Notes under the pieces: model-generated
Told to the model about the DNA's origin: nothing
The model's database searches: none
What the model saw: only the letters and a program-made list of their open reading frames with translations
DNA from: Zoroaster sp. YZ-2022
Taxonomy: Eukaryota > Echinodermata > Asteroidea > Forcipulatida > Zoroasteridae
Direction of reading: 5' to 3'
Assembly: GCA_029582265.1 (NCBI GenBank)
Contig: CM055835.1
Location: 12,517,498-12,581,497, forward strand
DNA: 64,000 nt
Made by a program: the position numbers and the translations under genes
Part shown: piece by piece, positions 1 to 13,100 of the stretch
Numbering within the stretch: position 1 is the first letter of the stretch
Layout: each line of letters opens with the position of its first letter

Positions 1-2500
1 ATAGGATTAGAAAGAATATGTCGTCTGCAAATATTGAACTAACATTACAGCAATATGGGCAAACGGGCGAATTTCCTTGAAGTTTTTTTGTGCACAACTT
101 TGGCCCTTGACAAGAGCGCGCACGCTGAAAAAGGTAATATTTCAAAGCGGATTTTCTTCCTGATGATGAATTTTCCTTGAGACATAAAAAGTATGATAGG
201 TGAAAGAACTCTTATTTTAACTAATTATTACTTTGTTATTTGAGCAAACCCAGTAGCTAACTTTTAAACGGTGGGATTCCCCTGCGGCTTTAGCGTTGTT
301 AAACAAAAGATTTCTGGGGAACCCGTTACGGTTTTGGGGATGACATCATTGTGTATGCGTGTGCATGCACACACGGATTAGATTGTGGGCGTTTTCATTG
401 TAAGGGGGGTTAAATAATTTTTTAATAACGTTAGAATATAAAAAAAACGGGGAATAATTTGAGTTTATAAGCCAATATGAACCAATATTTAATACATATA
501 TTCTGTTCACTCTTCCATTTTAAATTAATTTAAGGATTTTTTTCCTTTCTATGCACTCCAAATCCATTATTTAAACAGCGAAGATGTAATCAATAGCAAT
601 ATTTCACCTTTTTTGAATTGCTGCCCAGAGGCCGTTACTTGGGTTTGCTCAGGTATAATCACCATGAAACTGTTCTTCGTGAGTTTAACTACCCTCCTAT
701 GCTTGATTTTTCAAGAAAAAAATTCATGAAAGACGTACAATAACGTCAAAAATGGACCAATAATTAGCTTCTCTCGATCTGTAAAATTTAACAGAATATG
801 CTCAATATTTGATGCACATTGAAGACGCTTTTTACACTTCGGGTTTCGATGAATTCACTCAGAAACATGTCATCTTGTAAAGCCATGACTGTAGATTGAT
901 GTGTGATCTTTGTTCATTGAGGTCATTTGGCATTTGCACTCACTTTGATCGTACACCTCCAGTCGACTTGCCAAATTTCAAAAGACGAAACCTTGTTTAA
1001 AGTTGGTGAAACAACACCAATAGAGGGCGCTATACAGAGCAGAAAAAAGGCGCATGTGCACAAACTACTTGTCGCTCTGCATGCAGCGGTGAGCACAGCA
1101 CAGCAGAATTCCAATCGATCCAACAATTTTGGCTGCAATTGGACATCGTTTCATAGCAAAAATAAATAAATAAATATATAAAAATGCCGACATCTGGGTC
1201 TGAGGCGACGCGCGCGGAGACCAGAAACCAGAGACTTGTTTTGGCCTAATAGTCCAAGTCCAGAATAGAATATTATTATTGAATAATATTCATTTGTGAA
1301 TATATAATTATATATCCACATATTAAAGTATTCTCCAATATTGTCCGATACCGGTAGTTTATTATTATCCCATGAATAATAGATTTGACTGCTCTTGGGT
1401 CAAAAAATAAATTCTCAATTCAATTGGCAAGAGCTCTTCAAATTTAGTTACAACAGTCATAACTACAACACCAGAACTTCAACCAAAACATATTCATCTT
1501 CCAAAACACAGGACACAAATATTTCAACACACAATTCGATATACTAGCTGGTGCAATCAACTAGAACAAGCTTCCCAGTGATATGAGAAACTCGTCTACA
1601 CTTAATGCATTTAAATATAAAATTAAAATGTACCTATAAAATTGTTCTATGTAAACTACTTATGTGTATTATCTTTGTTAATTGTTATCATAGTACCATG
1701 ACTCGTAAAATTTGCAGTTTATTCATGATTAGTGTTTTGATGTTTTTGTATTTCCATCTGACCGTTCGTGGACTTGTCTTGTATTTTATGGCATATCCCC
1801 AACTCAAACAACTACATTATATGGTACACCATTAGGGTTTTTCCGTCATGACATAAGGTTCACCATTGGGTCTATCCTAATTGCTGGATTTCCTAAGTCA
1901 TTGTACCATGGTACAACACTGTACTCCAGCCAAGGTCAAACTTCTTGATCCCAGTATCAGTCTGGTAGAGCCAATTATCACCTTTGTTTATATCTTGGTT
2001 TACTAATAGGCTTAAACAACAGGGGGCTTGCTGGCTCATACAGTTCACTTCATCCATATTCATAATTATGTTGGTGTTGGTGGTGGAGTGTAGCCTGATT
2101 GGTTAATCTGTTATCGCTTCACTGCTTCTTTCAGTACATATGCCAATGGTAGGCAAACTGTGCACAATACTTAATGACACTTTTTATCGTATCTGTCCGA
2201 CTAGAACTTGGGACATCAGTGCCCAATATTATCAATACATCCGAAACCCATGTCAGCTTAACCTCTAGTTTTTTCATTGTTATTTTAGTAATATTTGAAA
2301 TGAAAATTTTGACTTGGTTAGAAAGAAAATGAATTGGTTACAACTCTGCTGAATCAATATACCCTCTGATCTACACCATATTTTTTTTAAAAGCTAGTGT
2401 GGGTTTAAAACTAGCGTCAAATGATAGAGTATTTTAGAATTATTATTAAGTGCCACAGAGCAGAAACGGCACTATTAATTAATTTCAGAAAGCAGAGGTC
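1..2500. other. Non-coding AT-rich stretch, no gene seen
   Basis: I see no credible exon or RNA gene here. The short open frames (for example 927-1169) lack any recognisable domain. Bases 1133-1240 (an AAT-rich run followed by a GC-rich patch with GAGACCAGAAACCAGAGAC) match, in reverse orientation, 62795-62905 near the other end of the window, so this is a dispersed repeat copy. Confidence 0.5.
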
Positions 2501-2539
2501 AAATATATATAAACGGGTAGCGAGCAAAGAAAAATTGGC

Positions 2540-2576
2540 TGATGCCTGACTCGAACCCGCGACCTCTCGAATACCG
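2540..2576 (-). repeat. tRNA-like B-box fragment (truncated SINE remnant)
   Basis: On the minus strand this reads GGTCGCGGGTTCGAGTCAGG, a good RNA polymerase III B box, as found in tRNA-derived SINE heads. No matching A box or cloverleaf is visible around it, so it is a SINE remnant and not a tRNA gene. Confidence 0.4.
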
Positions 2577-2665
2577 TAAATATATATTTAATTTAAAACA
2601 GCCATTATGATAATTTAATAATAAATCACCCCTATTTCCAAAAATGCTATCACCAAAAATAGCGA

Positions 2666-3057
2666 CACGACTCCAATAAACAACTTTTACCAACACACAC
2701 ACACAAAGTTAAATGAATATTTCCATCTTAATCATGCCCATCGGAGGATTTCATACCATCAGAAATATGAATTATCTCATTAAAATTGTAATAATAAAAA
2801 AATTGTAAAAGTAATGAGTTTTTGATAAAGTGGCCTTGGTTATAAAATGTAAGATATATTTCTCATCACGACTCCAATAAACAACTTTTACCAACACACA
2901 TAAAAAAGTTAAATGAATATTTCCATCTTAATCATGCCCATCGAGGATTAGAAATCTGAATTATCTCATTAAAATTGTAATAATAAAAAAATTGTAAAAA
3001 TAATGAGTTTTTAATATCGTGGCCTTGGTTATAAAATGTAAGATATATTTCTCATCA
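2666..3057. repeat. Tandem duplication, two ~195-bp units
   Basis: Two head-to-tail copies begin near 2666 and 2868. Both contain CACGACTCCAATAAACAACT, an AATTGTAATAATAAAAAAAT stretch and the ending ATAAAATGTAAGATATATTT. The array abuts the 3' end of the CR1-like LINE on the minus strand, so it may include that element's 3' tail. Confidence 0.7.
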
Positions 3058-3084
3058 AAATATTATGATGCCTGTTTCTGACTG

Positions 3085-5060
3085 CTACAAAGACCTATCA
3101 CCCCAGTTCCGTTTTGAAGTTGGTTCCTTTAGGAGTGACATGTTGCTGGAGCGCAAAGTGCGTGATGGAGTGTAGACTTTAAGCAGTTCAGAAATATAAA
3201 TTGGAGCAATGTTATTAAAAGATTTGTGAACAATTAGCATAAGTTGAAAAACAATTCTCTGTGAAACAGGAAGCCAGTGCAGTTTTTTCAAGATTGGCGT
3301 GATATGGCATGACTTTCTGGACAAAGTCACAACACGAGCTGCTGTGTTTTGTATGTGCTGAAGACAAGATATTTGATTCTTCGGGAGACCGTAGAGGAGA
3401 GCATTCCCGTTATCGAGCCGTGATGTGACAAACGCATGTATAATTTGTTCAACAGCACTTTTATTCAAGTATTTCCTTATTCGGCTAATATTTCTGACAT
3501 GAAATGATGATATGCGAACAATGTTGGAGATATGAGGTTTTAAAGTCATTGTCGAGTCAAATATAACACCCAAATTACGTGCTTATGATGAGGGGGTTAT
3601 CTGCGAGTCACCAATTGTAATAAATGGAAGAGAAACTTTAGACAATTGCTGACGTGATCCAAATAGAACAAATTCTGTTTTTTCGTAGTTCAATTTCAGG
3701 AAGTTTTGTCTCATCCAACTTCGATTCTTGAGAAGATTTAAAAGTAATGTAAAGCTGCGTGTCATCAGCGTAGACATGGTAATTTAAATTATACTTCAAA
3801 ATGATATCACGAACTGGAAACGTATAAACTGTAAACAGTAAACCACTGTGGACCGAGCACGGAGCCTTGGGGGTACAGAATAGTCAAGAATAACAGGCTC
3901 GGGGCATATTTAAAAGGTAGGACCTACACCAATCCAGGGCTGTGTCATGTATTCCAAGATGATATTGAAGGCAGGAGAGAAGGATTTTGTGATCGACCGT
4001 GTCAAAAGCGGCGCTTAAGTCTAACAAAACTAATGCAGTGATTTTTCCATCATCCATGGCAGATAAAATGTCATTGTTGACGCGGAGAAGAGCAGTTTCC
4101 GTTTCATGAAATGGTTTATAGGCTGACTGAAATGTGTCCGACAGGTTATTAGCACGAACATGGTCAGAGATCCGTGATGAAACAACTCGCTCGATTGTTT
4201 TTCCAAGGTACTTTAAATTCGCTACCGGTCGGTAATTTTTGAAAACTTCCTTGTCCAAATTGGGTTTCTTCAGGAGTGGTTTAACGTGAGCAACCTTCTG
4301 GCTATTAGGGAAACAACCGGAAGAAAGAGATCTGTTTACAATAATTGTAATATACTTAGCAAACACATCAATATTTTGTTTTATTAGCGAAGTTGGTACT
4401 GGATCAAGTTTACATGATTTTGATGGCGATTTCATGATGAGTTTCTTGATCTCCGTAACACTAGTAGGCTCAAACATAGACAGTCTACATTGTGTATCCT
4501 TGCGTGACGGTGTTTGTGAGTAGAATGGCAGGTATACTGGGGGAAAAGAACGACGGATATTCTCAATTTTTGTGACAAAAAAGTTTGAAAATGCATTTGC
4601 GAGGTCCTGATCGGAGTGTGTAGATGGAAGCACTGGAGTTTAGGTTTATGAAGCAGCTTTTCAACAATGTTAAAGAGTTTTTTCTGATCGCCAGAGCTCT
4701 CTTCCACAAGAGATGAGTAGTGAGTTATTTTTGCCTGGTTAATCATGTTCTTCACAATATCACGTTGGTTACAGTATTCTTGCCGATGTACTCCAAGTTT
4801 CCCATTGTCACGCCATTTTCGTTCAAGTTGACGACGGATTTTCCTTGCAGCACGAATATCATCATTGAACCAGGGGGATTCAGATTGTAGTTTAACAGTT
4901 CGAGTTTTTTGCAGAGCATGATCATCCAAGATGTTACGGACAGTAGATTCAAATAGACTGACACAAGAATCCAGCTCACCATCTTCAAGGTTTACATTTT
5001 CCAGTTGAGATTCAATATCATGACATAAATCTTTAATATTTACATTTTTCCAGTGGCGAG
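3085..5060 (-). pseudogene. CR1-like non-LTR retrotransposon, linker plus reverse transcriptase (decayed)
   Basis: Minus-strand segments read in order as the linker and reverse transcriptase of a CR1-type LINE, the enzyme that copies LINE RNA at a nicked chromosomal site. Visible landmarks are KNYRPVANLKYLGKTIERVV, the RT motif AAFDTVDHKIL (near 3991-4032), the catalytic YADD box (codons at 3761-3772) and a C-terminal thumb region with LHWLPVSQRIVFQL. The reading frame changes at least twice (near 4630 and between 3573 and 3884) and there are stop codons, so no intact protein can be made. The segment begins just downstream of where the endonuclease domain should be; the matching 5' part lies inverted at 5457-6080. 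Clade assignment (CR1/L2 group) rests on motif resemblance only. Confidence 0.85.
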
Positions 5061-5456
5061 TAGTACAGAAATGGTAGGTATGTGAGGTTTTTTAAGGTTC
5101 ATATTTACCACGATTGCTGACTTTACTCTTTACAAGCGGAGTTTGACAATGGACATTCCATCCACTATATACCAGGGTATACTTTTGCAGTAATTCTACG
5201 GCCAGCAGATTTTAGCGTTGATGTTATTTTTCTTTGGTAGCGCTCAAAATGGAGACTATACTCGTCAACCTAAACTGTGCACTATCTATCACGCTTACTT
5301 TTATATTTGTACTATGCATATGCAATACCAGGAGGACTTGACTGGCAATGGTCTTTCAATTGCAGAGTCGTTTTTTTTTGGCAGTGCTTGCAACACTGAC
5401 TTTGCGCAATACTTTAAGTATACATTTTATGCCACATTGTTATATAATAGTCATTC

Positions 5457-6080
5457 TTGACACGCTGGACAAACTTCTATTTTGCAAGTAGACCTAGTAT
5501 CAGAACTTACATATTCACAATAAAATATGGTTCTACGGCACATTACTGCAGTAACCACTCGGCTACTTTCAATGTGAACTTTGGCATCTTAGCTGGTAAC
5601 ATTCACCCAAACCCTGGTCCTGTGCAAAAATCATGTACTGTTTGTGATAAATCTGTTGCATGTAACCATCGAGCTTTAGAATGTGGCATATACTGTAAGG
5701 AATGTCACATTAAATGTGGCAGAATATCTCGAAGGGAGTTCAGACACCTGCATGACTCTGCTTCTTTTAAATGGGTATGTCCAAGCTGTTTACTAGTACT
5801 GCAGCCCATCTTCGTGTAACCTGGATGTTTCTGCTGACCTTCAATTATCTTCCATACCAGCAACGATACTTCATCATTTGCAGAGAAGCTCCGATGAGAT
5901 AAAATGCCTTTTGTTCAATGCTCGTAGCATCACAAACAAATTACCGGAACTGGAACCTGGCTGGACGATAAAGTACATTCATCCGAGATCCTGGATTCAT
6001 CTTTGCACATTTTCCGTAAGGATAGGAGTTGTAATGGAGGTGGTATTCTTGTAGCATGTAACTTACTAAACACTTAATTA
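5457..6080 (+). pseudogene. CR1-like LINE 5' segment: 2A-like motif, PHD-like finger, start of endonuclease (decayed)
   Basis: This + strand segment carries NIHPNPGP (the NPGP codons are 5610-5621), resembling the 2A-like NPGP ribosome-skipping motif known from some CR1 and STR LINEs. It is followed by a cysteine/histidine array (CTVCDKSV, CGIYCKECHIKCG, WVCPSCL) typical of the PHD-like finger near the N terminus of CR1 proteins. After a stop near 5817 other frames show the start of an APE-type endonuclease (FNARSITNKLPEL; then TWLDDK and FRKDRSCNGGGILVA near 5960-6060). Everything downstream of that is missing. It lies head-to-head with the reverse transcriptase half on the minus strand (3085-5060), which starts after the endonuclease, so the two are probably halves of one insertion. 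Confidence 0.75.
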
Positions 6081-7050
6081 GAAAACACATTATTTAATTC
6101 ATTGAATAACATGAGTCTTTCCTTTTAACAGACACTTAAATGCGTCTTAAGGAAACTTCAACCGAATTATGAAGTGCTTTATAAGACTGATGATAACCCA
6201 AGGATCCATCATACAGTATCTTTATTACAGGCTGACTGGAGATTTTTGAATACTGTTTCATTGGAAAACGGGGAAACGGGAATATGTACATATGATCTGG
6301 AACATGGCTGTTTATTTATATAATTTGTTTATGCAATGAAATATAAACATTTATATTAAGAAATACAAATTAATCTAAAATATTTTTGTATTGACATCAG
6401 CAGTCAAGGTTAGGAATTTAAGTGAAACCCAGTCGAATTAGAATGCAAACTAATAAATAACCAGCAAAGAAATAAAGTAATTTATTGTTGTTGTTGTTGT
6501 TGTTGTTGTATTTACGGTGAGACCCGTTCTACCTAACGGTTGTTATTCAAGGAGCATGAAAGATATACACCGTAAAAATGATAACAACAACGGAAGAAAA
6601 GCTATATTAACTGTTGTTATTCAGACAAATTGTCTGTAAATTCATATATACTTTATAAGAATCAGGCGATATGTACAGAACCCAATCTGTGGAAATAGTT
6701 TTAAACACAACACAAGTGTACTTTTTAACACCCCTATTTTTACAGTGTATTGTATATACCCCAAAAATGTACCATTAGATCAGTACTTCAGGCAAAATAT
6801 GACGTCAGTGGACCACGTGACCAACAAAAACTGGTTCCCCTCATTTCGCGCACTCTCTCAATATACGGCTCTGTCCAAAACAAAACTTGGACTCGCCAAG
6901 ACTCTAGTCAATAAGAGCTTTACAATTTAATACGGATTCCAATTTCATTTCTTCATGGTAGAGGTTTTTGAAAAGAAAAAAATATTTAATGTTTCTATAA
7001 AAAGAAATAATTGTAGGCATAACATTTTTTAAACATTTTGTTTTGTATAG
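6080..7050. other. No gene recognised; (TTG)n microsatellite
   Basis: This gap holds a TTG microsatellite at about 6484-6510 and AT-rich sequence. The start-codon exon of the CAP gene could lie here or further upstream, but I cannot pick one out. Confidence 0.4.
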
Positions 7051-7102
7051 GACGCACTGATCCCACCGTGTTCCAGGAAGATGCTCTTTTAGCGCATAAC
7101 CA
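7051..7102 (+). CDS. GLIPR2: CAP gene exon A (internal)
   Basis: The acceptor TTTTGTATAG precedes and the donor GTAAGT follows. The exon reads RTDPTVFQEDALLAHN plus two bases of the next codon and matches the first CAP helix. It cannot be the first exon because it has no ATG and opens mid-codon. Confidence 0.8.
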
Positions 7103-10100
7103 GTAAGTTGATTTGTTGTTACGATGGAGGAAGAAAACCAACATCCTCAAAATGTTGACTTATTTGTTAGTTATAGTTATATTATTTGTTCATTATTTTG
7201 TTTGTCACGTTGATTGATGTTTTGTTGGTTTGTCTGTCTTCGTGCTTGCTTCATTGTTTGTTTGTTTTATCGGTTGATTGTTGTTGTTGTATTTTGAATG
7301 TGGAATCCTTTTGGGATGTTACGAGAGATCAGTTTGTACCAACAAATTATGTGATCAATGATGGATTACTTTCCGTGCTGACCTTTCTCTAGTTTGCTCA
7401 TTATATTCGCATTCATGAACTTAATGGACATCAAGAACAAATAGTACAAAAAACACTTCTGGGACTTTGAAATCAATATTGGTCCACACCATGTTCTCAG
7501 AATTTCAGTAGAATGATATAACTTTAGACCAAAAAAATCATCGTAATCACAAAGTAAATTTCATGTAAAAATGTTATCATTTGGTTGTTTAGACATCACT
7601 ATTGTTGCACAGAGGCCAATTCTCATGTATTGTATCCCCCCCCCCCCACACACAGATTTCGGGAAAAACATCGCGCCCCACCTCTCAAACTCAGCAAAGA
7701 CCTGAATGCGCTGGCGCAGAGATGGGCCGATCACTTGGCCAGTATTAATTCACTGCAGCACAGTTCAAACGACGTTGGTGAAAACCTCGCCATGTTTGGG
7801 GGGCGCACAGATTACTCAGGTATGGATTATATGACCTGATGTCATTAGTACCCACCTCCATTTGCTGGGGTGGACCCACAAATCTGAGAGGGGCTACTCT
7901 TAGTTCGTGAAAGATTTACCCAGTTATTTTACTGTCAATTTCCTTTTTTTAATCTTATCATTTGATATTTAAATACAGAATATTCGTCAAAGACCAGGTT
8001 TATCCGTAATTTAGCTCAACATTTAATTTACACTTTTTGCTCCGTCAAAAACATTCACGCACCTAAAAACAGATTGTTAAACTATTATTTTTTTTGACAA
8101 CTCTTAAGTACTCAAACCTTAACTGTTTGAAATAGTGAAAACACAGACGTAGTATCTTCTTTGAGGTTTGTTAAACTACAGATAGAGCTATTTCTAGAAA
8201 ATATGGAGGGTGTGAGGCTAAAGATGGAAGCGAAGATCAGTGAGGGAATGTGATTTCACCCCATCAGCCCTCCCCTGTATCCTTAATGATAAACAACGTT
8301 TGGAATAGGTCGATTTTGTGCAAGATTTTCACTTATCAAAATGGTAAATGAATCAACCACATTCTAAAGTTTGTTCCCCAAAACTACATGGTTCAAAGGT
8401 TAAATTCACGGTGTGAAAATAACTTTACAATAGGAAAATTCAAAACAAAAATCACGATATTTATACTTTGTGAGTTGTGATATTTTGTTAGGTAATGTAT
8501 GAAACAATGTGTAGCCTACTCAGTGCTCAAGTTATAGTGTCAGTGAAAAACTACACTCAGAAAGAACCGAGTATACGGTGCTTCAGTACCGTACATTACG
8601 TTGGTGTAGGGCTAAAGGCAAAATCACCCGACGCAAGAATTTCACCAGTCTAATCTATATTTAGCTTGCCTGTCATTTTACAGGAAATTAAAATAACAAT
8701 TAAGGTATTTTAGAAAGAAACTTTTAAATAATTACCCCTCCCTGGTTGTTTTTCCTCTTCTGTAAAAAGAATTTGTAATCGTGGCTATATTTTCATCGTT
8801 TTTCTTATTCACTTGATGATCAGGTCGAGAAGTGAGTGCAATGTGGTACTCAGAGGTGGAAAACTACAATTTTGGTAGTTCTGGATTTCAATCTGGAACA
8901 GGTAAGATTATTCTTATTTATATTCTTAAATTTTCTTTTTAAAATTCAAACTAAATGTATTTGTATAAATTATGCATTTATAAGTTATGAGGATAACAAA
9001 ACATACTACACGTGAAGCTCTAAGCTCATTTTCCCAGCGGCATGTGTCTTTGATGACATGAGTGGACGTTCGTTCATAGGTTCTTGAAAAACCTCGTTTA
9101 TTCAGTAAAAATTTCAATCAACTGCGACTGAAATGATTATTAATACAAATGTTTTTTATGATAATGTGTATCGCAACCTAACCATGTAAGATTAATATTT
9201 GCTTAATAAGAATTAACAAGACCGGCATTATTTAACTGCGTAATTTTCACAGAATATGATGTCGGCGGAGTTAGCTTTTCAAGTTCACCTGTCGTTTGAT
9301 ATAAAAAAAAAATTAAAATTAAAAAAAAAAAAACCTCGGAATGTGTTGCCCTCCTCCAACTTCCACAAATGGGAAGGAGGAACGTTCATCAATGATCGGA
9401 GACAAGAAGCCAAGATGGCATCATCACAGACCCGCTTCGTGCTCAGAGGGGAACACGACAACTCGTCATCGTGGTTTGCGAACACCGTTCAAGTGTGTAT
9501 TTGCGAAAGGAGATATATACTACAGAAATGACTCCTTAATATATGATCTTAACCATATTAAATCAAGATGTATAGAACTAGCGATTGAACGGTGTGCAAC
9601 ATTATGACGAGCCGTATGTGACTAAATTACCACTGGTTTAAAGGGGGACTGACATCCTTCATTGTGTGTGTACTTAAGGCGTTTTGTAATAAAATATTGT
9701 TTTTGAGACACACCTGTGTCTATTTAATCATTGATTTATGAGTACAAGTATTTTAAAACAATGTTTGAAGTGTTTGATGGAAGCTTCATTTGCATAAGAT
9801 ATGTGACGTAAGGTCGGGAAGATCTGATGTGTACATGATGTACATATACATACAAACGTTTCACACACGTAGCGTCGATTTCATTTCTTCTGTGATTTTT
9901 GTTTCCGGAACTAATAAAATGCCGGGAAGATGTGTTTCTGCAGGATGCAGCAACACCACCAAAGACGGTGTTAGCCTTCATCTGTTCCCAAGTGACCCAA
10001 AAATCGCCGTATTTGGACGAGCAAAGTTCGACTGACAAGAGTACAGTGGTCAGGTCCATCGGCTCACATAGTTTTGTGCAGCGATCATTTTGAGCCGAGT

Positions 10101-13100
10101 TTTGAGCCGAATTTCTCTTCCCGACATGACGTCACGAACAGCTCCTCCGTGCAGGGCGTAAAAGTGGGGGGCATTTTTACAATGGTAAAATAACACTCTC
10201 AAAAACAATAAAAACACAAAACAAAAATTTTATTGATCTTTTACTGATATAAAAGAATAAAACGATCACATATTTAACTGTTTGATTTAAATCCATGTCA
10301 GTCCCCCTTTAAATTTTTGTCAAGTTCGAAGACTCTGCAAACTTTGGAACTATGTTTTTTGTTCGATAAGTCTCATCGAGGAGAAGAAAAAAAATCGCAC
10401 AATTTCAAGAGGTGTTCGTGCGACAGGACCAAAAAACTAATATATAAAGACCAAAAACAAATATATAGGCCTAAAGGACCAAAAACAAATATATAGGCCT
10501 AAAGGACCAAAAACAAATATATAGGCCTAAAGGACCAAAAACAAATATATAGGCCTAAAGGACCAAAAACAAATATATAGGCCTAAAGGACCAAAAACAA
10601 ATTTTTATATAAAGGACCAAAAACAAATATATAAAGACCAAAAACAAATATATACTAGACGTAAGTTTTTGTATTTTCAAAAACTAGGTGTTTGGGTGAA
10701 CTGTAGGTTCAAGCAAGTGAGCAATGATGACGTTTGCCCTGTGTGCACAAATGATAGGCCTATGTGTGGGGAACGGCTGTGTGCTTGCGGAATGGCCTGT
10801 ACAAACACATGTACAGAATAGTACTTCAGAATATTTCTTCATTTAAACTTCCGCTTTCGACCGGAAGGAGAGGTCAGATTGGGGTGATGCCTATGGAACA
10901 AAATGTGACTGAGTTCAAGATCTTTAAGATGATGAAAATATTGTGAAAACATCTTCTGTGGTTCATGAGATAAGATTTTTTTAAATATTCAACTTCCGGT
11001 TGACCCTATAAAAGTGCTTCAGAATATTTTTGTCTCACTAAAACGTCCGGTTTCCACCGGAAGGAGAGGTTAGATTGGCGTCATGTCTGTAAACGAAATG
11101 TCATATAATTCAAGATCTTTAATATGATGCAAAGATTGTGAATATATCTTTTGTGGTTCATGAGATATGATTTTTTGATATATTAATTCGATATCTGATG
11201 ACCTCGCTATGATGTCACAACGTAGTTTACAACTACATGTTTAGGTCTAAGTATGTGTTAAGTGCTGTGAACTTTGCAACTGTGTTTTTGTGTTGGATAA
11301 ATCTTACCGAGAAGAAGGAGAATAAAAAGCAAAAAAAAGAACAAAATCAGCTTCAATAAAGTGGAGGGAACTTTTTAATATACCGTGTAGTTCGCGAGTA
11401 AACAACACTCCTATCAAGAGACAAAAATGTTGACAAAAACGAGCGCGCACACACACAAAAATACGCCCAGTTTTACCTTTTGAGCTTTTGACAGGTCCAT
11501 TTGAACACAAAAACAAAATAAATAAAACAAAGTATGATAATATAGCTAATAGTTTGAAATTACATATTCCGAAAGAATAAACCGTTTCAAGTTACAGCTT
11601 AAAACGTGCCGAAAACACCATTTTCCGGGAGTTTTGGCTGTGTTTTGGCAAATGCGCTTAACTTGACACAACATATCCATAATGAGGCAGTGGCTTTAGA
11701 GGAAGTGAATGCCAGAATATCCCACATTTTACATCAGGTGCAAGACTGTTTGAACAGTATGAAAGATATTATCTGTTTGAACAGATTGAAGATATTATTC
11801 GTTAACCGGTAATACATAACAGTGCTCCAGGCCGACCCCAGTTAGATCTAGCCCAGGACGTGCTTGATAACCTGTATGATATCCACCGTTCGTGGACTGT
11901 TGTGTCAAGTAAGATGGTAAGTAAGCTGGTAAGATTCAATAATAAAATGTAGACATTGAAAATGAATGACGAAGACGAAAACCTATTTGAAAATTGCTTA
12001 CTAACGTGCCAGCGTGTTGAACTTCAGAAACGTGATCACATAGCATGCGTTCATACCGACATGCGTGCTGCTGCTGATCAGTCTAGTAGCCAAACATGTA
12101 TAAACAAGGTACCATACTATGGCTGACGTCCATGAAACTTACGTCTTCAATACATACAACTTCGACGTCTGCAATATTGACGTCACGACCATTATATATT
12201 CTGACAGAGGGCGCTGTGCAAGACTTATATATTTGTTTTTGGCCACTTATATATTTGTTTTTAGTCCTTTATGTATTTGTTTTAGTCCTTTATACATGGC
12301 TATGTACACAAATATAAGTTACACAAATTTCACAAATGCCTGTCCAATAATGAATTTCAATGACCAAATACACGCCGCGAAACGCTCCTGCGAAATTGAA
12401 TGCTGTTCGAGTGTATTGCTATGTTGGATGGTTATTTTGTTTAAATCGCGTAACGCAAGTAGCCTACTTCATAAAACGAAATTGAATGATGATTTTGAGC
12501 AGCATTCAATTTCGCGCGAAACAGAATGACGCAGTGTTTAAATTGGCTGCTTATTCGCCAAAATTGAGCGGGAAAACCTATGATATCCATGAGAAAGGAG
12601 GGGTTTGTTGATTCACGTCACGCACGTGGGCTCGCGTGCTGCACTGTGCACATCATCAGTTTAATAAAGATCTCTATTATCAGTATAATAGAGATCTCTA
12701 TAAGACTCTATGGTTAAGTGATGTACACAGTGTAGTGAGTTTGGGTATGTGTACATATGCATAACACATGTATGTAAGTACATATGCATTTACATATGCA
12801 TGATATTTACACGTGCAGTACATACATGTACATGTGTATGTACATGTACATGTACTGTATTATTCGATGTAATAATTTATACAGGTATACGTAAATATAC
12901 ATGACTATGAATGTGCTTTTCGGTGTACAGAAATACATGGACCACGGATTGTATATCGATAATGCACAATATACGTTTTGTACAAAATTAATTTCTGTGA
13001 TTTTGAGCTGGTATAAGCTGGTTTGATGTAGCAATGCAATGATATGTTTTCATTTATGTTTGTTGCAAAAAAGAAATGAAATAATTATTAAATAAAATCA

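Noticed and set aside
9256..9607. Overlapping frames that look like spliced coding sequence (for example CCPPPTSTNGKEERSS)
   Set aside because: No domain recognised, no consistent splice sites, and it lies within CAP-gene intron 3. Possibly a processed fragment, but not supportable.
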